Source: Actinomycetes bacterium
Lineage (GTDB): Bacteria > Actinomycetota > Acidimicrobiia > Acidimicrobiales > Acidimicrobiaceae
NCBI GenBank assembly: GCA_021850605.1
Contig: JAJZLQ010000109.1
Coordinates: 1 to 36,270, forward strand
Direction of reading: 5' to 3'
Length of the DNA stretch: 36,270 bases
This document shows positions 27,764 to 35,599 of this stretch, in pieces. The notes under the pieces are model-generated. The model had not been told where the DNA came from. It made no database searches and saw only the letters and a list, made by a program, of their open reading frames with translations. The number at the start of each line of letters is the position of its first letter. Within the stretch, counting starts at the first letter, position 1. The translations under genes and the position numbers were made by a program.

Positions 27764-28870
27764 CTACTCCAAAACCACGAACGATCCGGTTTCCGTCTCA
27801 GGCGGCACCTTGGCCCCGGACTTGAGCACTGCATACGGACCCACCACCGCCTCGCGGCCGACGTGGCAGCCCTCCAGCTCGGAGCGAACCACGCGCGCGC
27901 CGTCGTCGACCACGGAGTCGCAGATCCTCACCTCCGGCCCGATCTCGGCGCCCTTTCCTATCGCGGTCTGGCCAACCAAGAAAGATCCCGGCCAAATTGT
28001 AGTGTCCTGGCCGATCTCCACGGTTGAGTCGATGTAAATACTGGCCGGATCGACAAGATTGACTCCACGCATGAGGAAGGAGGCGTTTATGCGTTCCCGC
28101 ATCCGCCTTTCGGCCTCCGCAAGCTGGTGCCTGTCGTTCACCCCATGGGCCTCGATGGGGTCGCCGAGGCGGTAACCCGCCACCGAGTAGCCCGCCTTGG
28201 CCAGGATCTCGATGACATCGGTCAGATAGTACTCACCCTGGGCGTTCCTGGGATTGAGCCGCCGGAGCGCCGGGGCGAGGAAGTCCAGGTTGAGGGCATA
28301 GAACCCCGCGTTGATCAGCTTGGAGCTACGCTCCTGCTGGCTGGCGTCCCTGTCCTCCACGATCTTGGCGACCGCATCACCCTTGCCGAAGATCACCCTT
28401 CCGTAACCGGCAGGGTCCTCGACCTCCGAATAAGCCAGGGTAACCGCGCTCCTGGCGGCGTCATGGGCGTCCAGCAATGACGCTATGGTCTCAGCCCGGA
28501 GCAAAGGGGTGTCGCCCGGGACCACCATAACCACCGGTGGCTCCTTACCCGCATACCCCAGAGGATCGGGAAGCGCGGTCAGCGCGGCGGCCAGCGCGTC
28601 GCCGGTACCGCGTTGACGGTTCTGCTCGACGAAACTGATGTGCATGCCGGCCGGGGCGAAACGGTTGACGCTCTCGCGCACCGAGTCACTCTTGAAACCG
28701 ATCACCACCACCGCCTCCTCGAGCCCCGCCGCAAAGAGGGCCTCCAGGATGTGGGCAATCATCGGCTTGCCGCACAGGCGGATAAGCGGCTTGGGCCGTG
28801 AAGATTTCATCCGGGTGCCTTCCCCGGCGGCCAGCACCACCGCGAAACGCACCCTGGCAGATTCCCCCAT
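27764..28870 (-). CDS. glmU: GlmU-like UDP-GlcNAc pyrophosphorylase lacking the acetyltransferase C-terminus
   Basis: 368 residues from ATG 28870 (GAGGGG four bases upstream); full GlmU is about 455-495. The uridyltransferase half is complete: FAVVLAAGEGTRMKSSRPKPL, VVMVVPGDTPLL, VEDPAGYGRVI, LINAGFYAL, GEYYLTDVIEIL and GVNDRHQLAEAERRMRERI. A left-handed beta helix begins near 255 (DSTVEIGQDTTIWPGSFLVG) and stops at GSFVVLE, where other GlmU proteins go on to FVExKNSxxGxxxKVPHLxY and the NYDG segment. The catalytic His, Tyr and Asn of the GlcN-1-P acetyltransferase are therefore absent. prs starts two bases after the stop, so no remnant lies downstream. The second activity must come from another gene, or this is a dedicated UDP-sugar pyrophosphorylase. 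Confidence 0.85.
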   Translation of the reverse strand: MGESARVRFAVVLAAGEGTRMKSSRPKPLIRLCGKPMIAHILEALFAAGLEEAVVVIGFKSDSVRESVNRFAPAGMHISFVEQNRQRGTGDALAAALTALPDPLGYAGKEPPVVMVVPGDTPLLRAETIASLLDAHDAARSAVTLAYSEVEDPAGYGRVIFGKGDAVAKIVEDRDASQQERSSKLINAGFYALNLDFLAPALRRLNPRNAQGEYYLTDVIEILAKAGYSVAGYRLGDPIEAHGVNDRHQLAEAERRMRERINASFLMRGVNLVDPASIYIDSTVEIGQDTTIWPGSFLVGQTAIGKGAEIGPEVRICDSVVDDGARVVRSELEGCHVGREAVVGPYAVLKSGAKVPPETETGSFVVLE

Positions 28871-28934
28871 TGCACCCCTCTCCTCGGAAAACATTCCCGC
28901 AGCCCCGGAGCAGTCGGCCGTCAAGGCGGAACTC

Positions 28935-30503
28935 CTAGGCCGAGACACCTGGCGGCCCGAGTTCGAGCGAGATCACGTCCTGACCAGACGTCGGGAAGCT
29001 CACCACCCCACTGTCCGAGACCGCCACGTCTTTGACTTTAGCCCAGGAGGCGCTCTGGCTTGTAACCGCCGAACCTTCCAGCCGCAGCTTGCGCGGATGG
29101 CCAGGCAGGGTTATCGCAACACGGAAACGCGGGGAGTTAGGCGAACGGTCATCTATCAGTACCAGCGACCATCTTCCCTGCTTGAGTGCGGCAAGACCCT
29201 CCAATCCGGGAGGCAGGCCGGTAATGCGGTGCAACACTGAGCCAGGGGCGATGAAGCGCGAATAGTTGCCCATGACGTAGTAGCGCTTGGTGGTGTATAA
29301 ATTCGTATCCCCGTCCTGCCGGTAGTTGAGGTCATAGTAGACCAAACCGTCGTTCCGCCCCAGGATGTTCGCCCGCTTGGCGCAACCCTGGTCGCTGGCA
29401 GGCTCACACCCAAGGTTGGGGGAGAGCGCCGTCCACCACTGGAACGCCGAGTCCCCTCCGTAGACGAGGTCGTTATAGATGGACTTGGCCAGCCACATCC
29501 CCGATACCATGGTCGGATCGTACTGGTAGCCGAACCTCGCCCCGTTGTAACAGCAGATCTCGGTCATCCACGAGTGCAGCCCGAGGCGCTTCAGCAGCGC
29601 ATGCATCGCGCTCAAGACCTTTGGGCCGGGATAGTCGTAGGTGTGGTGGGCCACGTAGGCGAGGTAATGGATCGCGCCGTCACGGTGCACCCAGCGCGGG
29701 AGCTCAGGCATCAGCTGGAAGGCGACCTGGGAGGATTCGTCCGCAATCTCCTTGGCCCAGGGAGCCCTGGCCGCAAGGTCGCGGCCGAGACTGACCACCA
29801 CGGCGGCCCTCTCCCCGACCGGCACCCGCATTCCCTCCTGAACGCAGGGGGCCATGGCGCCATCGGGCTCGTTCATAGGCGATACGTAGTTGAGCTTCAC
29901 TCCGAAGTGCTGGCGGATGCCGAGCACAACGGTGGTTAGGTAGTTTGCATAGGCGGCGATATCGCTGCGAATGAGGGTACCGCCGCAGGATCGATGATTG
30001 CTGGTAAAGACCGCGGGAGCGGAGTTGACAAAGCCGATAAGGTCCCGCACGTGGTAGGAGGCGGCCAACTTGAGGAAGTAGATCCCTGCCGGGTCAGCCC
30101 CGAAATCATATGATCCGGAGGAGGTCAAGAAGGTGGGTGCGGCCTTCCAAGGGGTGTGCACCCCCACTCCTCCACCGCCGATGTTGTAACGGAACTGGCT
30201 GAGATCCAGGCCGGCCTTCGAGAAGAGCAGCTTCCCGACATCCTGCCGCGTCGCCAGCGGCATTCCGTAGACGGGGCCGGACCACCAGGCCCCTGACGCG
30301 CCAAAGCCGTCGATCACCTGTTGACCTTCAGCCGACACACGTCCGGTCGCGGCCGGCGGAGGCGGAGTCGTCACCTGGCGCAGGCGGACGGCTCCCACGA
30401 TCAGCAGCATCGACGTGGCGGCCGCGAGGATGGCAAGAACCACGCGGTTGACGCGCGGAAGAAACCTACGCCCACCGCCATGCCACTCGGTCACTTCGCT
30501 CAT
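28935..30503 (-). CDS. Membrane-anchored glycoside hydrolase, GH30-like (clan GH-A)
   Basis: 522 residues. One hydrophobic helix at about 20-39 (VVLAILAAATSMLLIVGAV) follows a basic N-terminus, so the enzyme is an uncleaved anchor or signal protein facing outward. The catalytic domain starts at IDGFGASGAWWSGP (64-77), with FRYNIGGGGVGVH (104-116), the acid/base Glu212 in SPMNEPDG and the probable nucleophile Glu315 in SWMTEICCYN. A beta-sandwich tail runs from about 400. This pattern fits GH30 (beta-1,6-galactanase, glucosylceramidase or xylanase groups); the substrate is unknown. There is no Shine-Dalgarno; TAGATT (complement of 30514-30519) ten bases before ATG suggests a very short leader. 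Confidence 0.78.
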   Translation of the reverse strand: MSEVTEWHGGGRRFLPRVNRVVLAILAAATSMLLIVGAVRLRQVTTPPPPAATGRVSAEGQQVIDGFGASGAWWSGPVYGMPLATRQDVGKLLFSKAGLDLSQFRYNIGGGGVGVHTPWKAAPTFLTSSGSYDFGADPAGIYFLKLAASYHVRDLIGFVNSAPAVFTSNHRSCGGTLIRSDIAAYANYLTTVVLGIRQHFGVKLNYVSPMNEPDGAMAPCVQEGMRVPVGERAAVVVSLGRDLAARAPWAKEIADESSQVAFQLMPELPRWVHRDGAIHYLAYVAHHTYDYPGPKVLSAMHALLKRLGLHSWMTEICCYNGARFGYQYDPTMVSGMWLAKSIYNDLVYGGDSAFQWWTALSPNLGCEPASDQGCAKRANILGRNDGLVYYDLNYRQDGDTNLYTTKRYYVMGNYSRFIAPGSVLHRITGLPPGLEGLAALKQGRWSLVLIDDRSPNSPRFRVAITLPGHPRKLRLEGSAVTSQSASWAKVKDVAVSDSGVVSFPTSGQDVISLELGPPGVSA

Positions 30504-30605
30504 CCGCCGCTGGAATCTAGCGCACCGCGGTTGAATGCTGGCTGAAACTCCTCCGGCGCAGCTTTCCCCCAGGCCGTCGCACCACCGGTTGGGCGCCCGG
30601 ACGCC

Positions 30606-31130
30606 TTACCAGCCGGCGGGCACCGATCCTCCCTCCCTGAGCCAAGCTGCCAGGCCGAGGATCGCCTCCTGGGGCGGCGGAAGATACAACCGCGCCAGGA
30701 GATGGACCAGATCCTCCGGCATCTCCGCCACCGCTTCGAACCCAGCGTGAGCGAGCAACCTTTGTAGGTGCACTCGCCGCCACTCACCAAGGCGCCGCTG
30801 GATATCGACCATCCCCAGGATCTCCGCCTGGAACCTGGCAACTTCCTCAGAGCCTGCATCTGCTTCGAGCAGGATTGCGTTGGGAATGGAATGGCGAGCG
30901 AGCGGAAGGTGATATTTGGCCCTGTTCTCCTTCCAGCACCTCCGGCACACCAGGACCGACCAGCGACTCGGCCCTCCCGCCGGAGCCGACAGGCAGGAAG
31001 GGCAAAGCTGGCGAAGCTCGGGGACGTCGCCACGCTGCCACTTCAAGGCGGGTGAGCAACGACATCGTTGCTCGCCGAACTCGGTCTGGCCCTGCAGGAA
31101 TCCACACCCAACATGAACGGTCAAGCCCAA
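30606..31130 (-). CDS. Unknown cysteine-rich (probable zinc-binding) protein
   Basis: 174 residues from TTG 31130, chosen because GGAGG lies seven bases upstream; the frame is open to 31595, but the earlier residues look non-coding. The first 66 residues hold His6, Cys9, Cys23, Cys25, Cys43, Cys46 (LCPSCLS), Cys62 and Cys65 (VCRRCW), eight ligands enough for two zinc sites. The rest is helical and Leu/Arg-rich (IQRRLGEWRRVHLQRLLAHAGF, PPPQEAILGLAAWLREGG). No family is recognised. A zinc-ribbon regulator or a mobile-element accessory protein would fit the shape, but nothing proves it. It runs in the same direction as the GH30 gene, about 100 bases before it. Confidence 0.5.
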   Translation of the reverse strand: MGLTVHVGCGFLQGQTEFGEQRCRCSPALKWQRGDVPELRQLCPSCLSAPAGGPSRWSVLVCRRCWKENRAKYHLPLARHSIPNAILLEADAGSEEVARFQAEILGMVDIQRRLGEWRRVHLQRLLAHAGFEAVAEMPEDLVHLLARLYLPPPQEAILGLAAWLREGGSVPAGW

Positions 31131-31786
31131 GGCGACACCTCCACTGCGGGGAGGCCCGCCTACCGCCGGCCTCCGTGCTTTGCCTGCACACTGCGCGCGG
31201 GCCGGCTCTTCCTCCGGGGGCACCGTTTCCACGGGACGGTTGCCTTGCACCGGGCCGGAGGACCTTAGGGCGCAATCTGGAGCCGGCGAAGACCATAGCA
31301 TCTCGGTGTGACAACCGGTCGGCCGGGGCACGAGGGGCGCCTCCGATCGCCCGTTGCGACGCAGTGCGACACGGATTCGGACGGCAGGCGCGCACGCGCA
31401 GAGCGACCAAATAAGGCGCATCCTGCAAACATTTTGCGAAGCCCCCAAGGGTTGGTTGTAGCCCGGCCTGTGCGACGGTATCACCACAAATGGTGGCGGA
31501 GTCGGTGCCCCTTTTAGTATCGAGGGCGGGAAGAGTAGGTAAAGTGGCAGGTCCGCCACGAAAAGCGAATCGCCCTCAACAGGTCGGATGGACACTCTTT
31601 TGTGGCCAACGGCACAAATGTTTCAACGCCACTCTATTTTCATGGCGAAATCGATGAGTTATAATTTGCACTCAGAGTAGTGTCAGGATCCAAGGGCATG
31701 TAGCTGCTACGAGTTGTGGCGGCTGGGTCTCGCAAACCAAATGCCGAGGGTCGCAAACTACCTGTAAATAGAGAAGGGTCGCAGTC
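31131..31786. other. 656-base intergenic region, more AT-rich in its right half
   Basis: No convincing gene was seen on either strand. The right half is clearly AT-richer than its surroundings. It contains a promoter-like pair (31637-31665) and a 5' leader with repeated GGGTCGCA words (31748, 31776, 31789) before the secreted protein gene at 31787. Confidence 0.6.
31637..31665 (+). promoter_or_regulatory. Probable sigma-70-type promoter of the Thr-rich secreted protein gene
   Basis: TTTTCA (31637-31642), a 17-base spacer and a perfect TATAAT (31660-31665). Transcription would start near 31672, giving a leader of about 115 bases before ATG 31787. The leader holds short repeated words and may be structured. 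The -10 match and spacing are good and the -35 is partial (four of six). Confidence 0.55.
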
Positions 31787-32704
31787 ATGGGTCGCACCAT
31801 TCGTCTGCTGGCATCGGCGGCGCTTGGCGGCGCCTCCTTGGGAGTAGTCTTCATACTCCCCGAGGCCGCAAGCGCACAATCACCAACCGGTCCGTCAACT
31901 TGTTCCTATGCGACGCCCAACACCACGTGCACCGCCGGGGGCTCGCTCAACTCCACGACGACGAACAGCGGGACCTATTGGAACTTCGTCGTCAACAAGA
32001 TTCCCACGAACGTCACCATCTCCGACTTCGTGGATCTTTATGTCTGCTGGAACACCTATTGCTCTTATGCGCACTCAGCGGTGCTTGACAAAAACGGCTC
32101 GTGGCATATCTGGGTGTACGAGAATGCCTCTAACACCGATCCGTCCACTGGAGCGCCACTACCCCCCACCAGCGCACAGGCGACAATAGACACAGGCAAC
32201 ACGGAAGCCGACTTCGGGCTCTACTTGAGCGACATCCCAGGCAAGTACTACCCAACCACCACAACCGGCTCGACCTCGACGACCACGCATCCGACCACGA
32301 CGACCACGCATCCGACCACGACGACCACGCATCCGACCACGACGACCACGCATCCGACCACGACGACCACGCATCCGACCACGACGACCACCGCGGCGAC
32401 GACAACTACTGGCAGCAATAACCAGGGCAGCAACGGCAGCACCACGACATCGAGCGGGCCGACTACCACTGGCAGCAATAACCAGGCCAGCAACGGCAGC
32501 ACCACGACATCGAGCGGGCCGACTACCACTGGCAGCAATAACCAGGCCAGCAACGGATCCACTTCGCAGACCACCGGCATTACCGTTCCGTCGACGAACA
32601 CAGGCGCGCCATGGGACTCTCTCGGTTGGAGGCTTGCACTTGCAACCCTGGCCATGACGGGCGCAATCCTCGTCTTCCCGTGGAAGCGACGCCGCTCGGC
32701 CTAA
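31787..32704 (+). CDS. Secreted, Thr-rich repeat surface protein with C-terminal membrane anchor
   Basis: 305 residues. A signal peptide runs to about Ala30 (cleavage ASA-QS). A globular part at about 31-155 has four Cys (39, 48, 87, 92), which could form two disulfides, and segments such as TYWNFVVNKIPTNVTISDF and HIWVYENASN. Then come five HPTTTTT units, and a second repeat of 20 residues (GSNNQxSNGSTTTSSGPTTT) in two full and one partial copies. The end has VPSTNTG (267-273), a helix at about 281-298 and KRRRSA, the layout of a wall-anchored protein but without a canonical LPXTG. The Thr-rich stalk is a likely O-glycosylation target; a GT87 gene lies next to it. AAGGG is eight bases before ATG. 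Function unknown. Confidence 0.85.
   Translation: MGRTIRLLASAALGGASLGVVFILPEAASAQSPTGPSTCSYATPNTTCTAGGSLNSTTTNSGTYWNFVVNKIPTNVTISDFVDLYVCWNTYCSYAHSAVLDKNGSWHIWVYENASNTDPSTGAPLPPTSAQATIDTGNTEADFGLYLSDIPGKYYPTTTTGSTSTTTHPTTTTTHPTTTTTHPTTTTTHPTTTTTHPTTTTTAATTTTGSNNQGSNGSTTTSSGPTTTGSNNQASNGSTTTSSGPTTTGSNNQASNGSTSQTTGITVPSTNTGAPWDSLGWRLALATLAMTGAILVFPWKRRRSA
32288..32392 (+). repeat. Five tandem copies of a 21-base unit coding HPTTTTT
   Basis: Units begin at 32288, 32309, 32330, 32351 and 32372, reading CATCCGACCACGACGACCACG; they are identical except the last base of the fifth copy. Near-perfect identity at DNA level implies recent copying or slippage, so the copy number may vary between strains. 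Confidence 0.95.
32411..32556 (+). repeat. 60-base tandem repeat, two full copies and a partial third
   Basis: Copies start at 32411, 32471 and 32531 with GGCAGCAATAACCAGG. The first two differ by a single base (Gly to Ala codon at about 32427/32487). Each encodes 20 residues of a Ser/Thr/Gly/Asn-rich stalk. Confidence 0.93.
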
Positions 32705-33063
32705 GAGGCACCGTTCGGAGCGACACCTGAGAATGCTCGACGTCGCCGGCCGGCCACTAGCCGGCCGGCGACTGTATTCACGGGATGTCCGACCCGGGTC
32801 TGGTCATCCCGCTTTGGGCAACGACCCCGGAGCAAAGCCTCGTCTCGGAAAACACCACTTCTTGCGTCGGGTCAACCGCCTGTGAATGGATCGGCTCGAA
32901 GGACACATGCCTCCGCCGAGAAGGGTGGACGAATTCCCCCGATCGCCAGGCCGGATCCGAGACCGCGGAATGTCTCGATCCAAGGGTCGCCAGGCGGCCG
33001 CCGACAAGGGAAGCAACCACAGCCGCTACGCTTTCGGCGCGCTCGGCCGTAGGCTCTTCCTTG
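32705..33063. other. 359-base gap between the surface protein and GT87 genes
   Basis: It holds the hairpin at 32742-32772 and a TAGGCT box at 33050-33055 close to the GT87 start. The GT87 frame is open back to 32785, but the encoded residues are charged and Cys-containing with no family resemblance, so I treat this part as non-coding. Confidence 0.5.
32742..32772 (+). terminator. Perfect 13-bp hairpin after the surface protein gene
   Basis: GTCGCCGGCCGGC, loop CACTA, GCCGGCCGGCGAC, then TGTATTC. It is 38 bases after the stop at 32704. The stem is very strong and the T tract weak, as is common in high-GC bacteria. It could serve both strands. Confidence 0.65.
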
Positions 33064-34389
33064 ATGGAAGGCGGGAGCAGCAGCCCGGTGCGGATGGAAA
33101 TAGGCGGCGTTAGGCGCCTCGTGCCCTGGTTCATCGCCGGCCTTGCATTTGTCTTCCTGATGGCGAGCCGTGACAACCAGGCCGACTTTCTCGTCTTCTA
33201 CAAGGCCGCCGTCGCCCTGGCCCATGGCCACAACCCCTACCCGCGCCTGGGGAGCCCCCAGGTCTACGACGGCTCCTCCTACGTCTATCCGGTATGGGTG
33301 GCCGCCGCCATGACACCACTGACGCTCCTCACGCCATTCGCCGCCGCCAAACTCTGGGTCGCGCTTTCTTTTGGCGCCTATGCAGCATCCTTCCGGTTCA
33401 TGGGGGTGTCGTCCGGCCCGGCTCTCTTCCTTGCCGGCCTGGCCACGCCGGTAATCGTCAGCCTGCAGATGGGCACGCTCACCCCGTTTCTCGTGCTCGG
33501 TGTCGCTGTGGCCTGGCGCTGGCGGGACTCGCCGGCGGTGGCCGCAGCGGCCGTGGCACTGGCAGGGACGTCGAAGCTCTACCTGCTGGCGCTGCTGGTC
33601 TTCTTTGCCGCCACTCGCCGTTACAAGGCGTTCCTGCTCTCCCTGGCATTTTCCGCAGCCCTGCTGGGCGCCGGCTTTCTCATCGGACCCATCGGGGCCA
33701 TCGGATACACCCGGCTACTGCTGTCCCTTTCCAAGCACGAGTCGGTGCAAGGATGGTCCTCCAGCGCCATCCTCGCGCCGTTGGCCGGCGTCGGCGTTGC
33801 ACGCCTGGTCCCGCAGCTTGCCGCCATCGCAGCCGCGCTCGGCATGCTGCGCGTCCGCCAACGGGACCCTTCGGACAGCCGCGCCTTCGCGGGCGCCGTC
33901 TCCATCGCGCTCCTGGCCACCCCGATTCTCTGGAGCAGCTATCTCCCGCTGCTACTCCCGATCCTCTTTGCGGCCGGCGCGCCGCTGGCGGCGCTAGGTG
34001 CGGCTGCGGCCTTCTCGTGGATCCTCACCACCCCCGACCGCGCCGGGGCGGCACTGGATGCCCTCTCCATGGCGCTGCTCGCGGCTCTGGCCGCCTTTGC
34101 ACTCTTCGGGCCGGGCTCCGCCGAGCACCGACGAGCCCTGCACAGCTCGACGCGCGCTCTCGCCACCCGGTTGCGTGCATCTATGACCACCTCGAAGAGG
34201 GCCTGGGCGATCATGGCCTTTGGAGCGCCGGCCGAGGCCGCGGTCGCAGTGATCCATCCCGCACTGCTGCCGGCCATAGCCGCCCAGGATCTTGTACTCG
34301 CCTCCATCGCCTATGCATTGGCGCCCTCCGTCAGCGCGGCTGCGGCACCGCGGGCACCGGACTTGGCACAAATCCGCCCCTCGGAATAG
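33064..34389 (+). CDS. GT87 (DUF2029) family polyprenyl-phosphate-dependent glycosyltransferase
   Basis: 441 residues from ATG 33064; starts at GTG 33088 or ATG 33094 are also possible. It is a polytopic membrane protein with about ten hydrophobic segments. The first helix (VPWFIAGLAFVFLMASR) is followed by QADFLVFYKAAVALAHGHNPYPR, whose early Asp in an extracytoplasmic loop is the hallmark of GT-C enzymes such as GT87 mannosyl/arabinosyl transferases, and then YVYPVWVAAAMTPLTLL. The donor is normally a decaprenyl-phosphate sugar. TAGGCT (33050-33055) eight bases before ATG and no Shine-Dalgarno suggest a leaderless mRNA. It may decorate surface glycans or the Thr-rich protein upstream; this is inference. 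Confidence 0.8.
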   Translation: MEGGSSSPVRMEIGGVRRLVPWFIAGLAFVFLMASRDNQADFLVFYKAAVALAHGHNPYPRLGSPQVYDGSSYVYPVWVAAAMTPLTLLTPFAAAKLWVALSFGAYAASFRFMGVSSGPALFLAGLATPVIVSLQMGTLTPFLVLGVAVAWRWRDSPAVAAAAVALAGTSKLYLLALLVFFAATRRYKAFLLSLAFSAALLGAGFLIGPIGAIGYTRLLLSLSKHESVQGWSSSAILAPLAGVGVARLVPQLAAIAAALGMLRVRQRDPSDSRAFAGAVSIALLATPILWSSYLPLLLPILFAAGAPLAALGAAAAFSWILTTPDRAGAALDALSMALLAALAAFALFGPGSAEHRRALHSSTRALATRLRASMTTSKRAWAIMAFGAPAEAAVAVIHPALLPAIAAQDLVLASIAYALAPSVSAAAAPRAPDLAQIRPSE

Positions 34390-34486
34390 CCGCCGACATT
34401 CGCCGCTCTTTCCCAGGGTTGCACATCAGCGCAGCGGTAGCCTTTTGTACCGGCCCGGCATTGCCCGGCCGTGAAGGGGGTGCATC

Positions 34487-35599
34487 ATGAGTGGAGTCCG
34501 CCTGCTGGTGGGCACGCGCAAGGGGGCGTTTGTCCTTACTTCCGACGGCAAGCGCCAGGACTGGAAGGTGGAGGGGCCGCTCTTCGGCGGCTGGGAGGTC
34601 TTCCACGTCAAAGCTTCGCCCGCGGACCCGAAGCGGATCTTCGCCTCGCTCTCCAAGGGTTGGTTCGGCCAGGTGATCCAGCGGTCCGATGACGGCGGGA
34701 AGAACTGGGAGCCGATCGGCAACGAATTCACCTATGGCTCCGGACCCGGCAACCACCTTTGGTACGACGGCAGCGAAAGACCCTTCGAATTCACCCGGAT
34801 CTGGCAGTTCCATCCGTCTCGGGAGGACCCCGACGTAGTGCTGGCAGGAGCCGAGGATGCAGCCATCTTCCGCTCGGAAGACGGTGGCAGGAACTGGAAC
34901 GAACTCACTTCCCTGCGCGCGAGCACGGGAAGCGGCTGGCAGCCGGGCGCCGGCGGCCTATGCCTGCACACCATCCTCTCCAACCCCGCAGATCCCGCCC
35001 AGCTGCGCATCGCCATCTCCGCGGCCGGTGTCTTCGGGAGTGAGGACAGCGGCAAGAACTGGAAGCCGATGAACCGGGGGCTCAGCTCCGAATACATCCC
35101 CGACCCGGATGCGGAGATAGGCCACTGCGTGCATCGCATCGCCAACCACCCGGACCGGCCCGAGGTGCTCTTCATGCAGAAGCACTGGGACGTGATGCGC
35201 TCCGACGACGGGGGCGCCAACTGGCGCGAGATAAGCGGCAACCTGCCCAGCGACTTCGGCTTCGCCATAGGGGTGCATGCCCACGAGCCCGAGACCGTCT
35301 ACGTGGTGCCGATCACCAGCGATTCCGAGCACTTTCCCCCGGAAGGGCGCCTGCGGGTATATCGCAGCCGCACCGGCGGGAACGAGTGGGAGCCGCTCAC
35401 CAGCGGCCTACCGCAGGAAAACTGCTACGTGAACGTGCTTCGCGGGGCCATGTCCCTCGACGACCTCGATCCCTGCGGCGTCTACTTCGGTACCACCGCG
35501 GGACAGGTGTACGCCTCCGCGGACGATGGCGACAGCTGGACCGAGATCGTCCGTGACCTTCCAGCAGTGCTGTCAGTGGAGGTCCAGACACTTTCGTGA
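34487..35599 (+). CDS. BNR/Asp-box beta-propeller protein (sialidase/sortilin-like fold)
   Basis: 370 residues, no signal peptide, so probably cytoplasmic. At least five Asp-box motifs are visible: [32 protein letters not shown] and SADDGDSW, plus SRTGGNEW. They are spaced as in six- or seven-bladed propellers of the BNR/VPS10 type. No sialidase Arg triad or FRIP motif is evident, so enzyme activity should not be assumed. AAGGGGG lies six bases before ATG 34487. The stop overlaps the start of the MoaD-like gene (GTGA), which implies coupled translation and a joint role. Confidence 0.8.
   Translation: MSGVRLLVGTRKGAFVLTSDGKRQDWKVEGPLFGGWEVFHVKASPADPKRIFASLSKGWFGQVIQRSDDGGKNWEPIGNEFTYGSGPGNHLWYDGSERPFEFTRIWQFHPSREDPDVVLAGAEDAAIFRSEDGGRNWNELTSLRASTGSGWQPGAGGLCLHTILSNPADPAQLRIAISAAGVFGSEDSGKNWKPMNRGLSSEYIPDPDAEIGHCVHRIANHPDRPEVLFMQKHWDVMRSDDGGANWREISGNLPSDFGFAIGVHAHEPETVYVVPITSDSEHFPPEGRLRVYRSRTGGNEWEPLTSGLPQENCYVNVLRGAMSLDDLDPCGVYFGTTAGQVYASADDGDSWTEIVRDLPAVLSVEVQTLS

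Noticed and set aside
26751-28037. Plus-strand open frame of 428 codons across prs and glmU
   Set aside because: It is antisense to two well-conserved genes, with a Val/Asp/His-rich composition typical of antisense shadows.
31725-31783. Possible c-di-GMP-I riboswitch before the surface protein gene, suggested by GCAAAC words
   Set aside because: The order and pairing of the conserved c-di-GMP-I segments could not be reproduced, so only an unclassified leader is reported.
32248-32655. Minus-strand frame rich in Val and Cys (VVVVVGC repeats)
   Set aside because: It is the complement of the Thr-rich repeat; the plus-strand gene has a signal peptide, ribosome binding site and anchor, so the hydrophobic repeat is an artefact.
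32785-33063. Upstream extension of the GT87 gene by 93 codons
   Set aside because: The residues have no resemblance to the family, and the extension begins 12 bases after a terminator-like hairpin; the start near the first membrane helix is better.
34452-34472. Imperfect inverted repeat (CGGCCCGGCATTGCCCGGCCG) just before the BNR gene
   Set aside because: It could be an operator, but it has a central mismatch and no repeat elsewhere in the window, so it is not reported as a feature.
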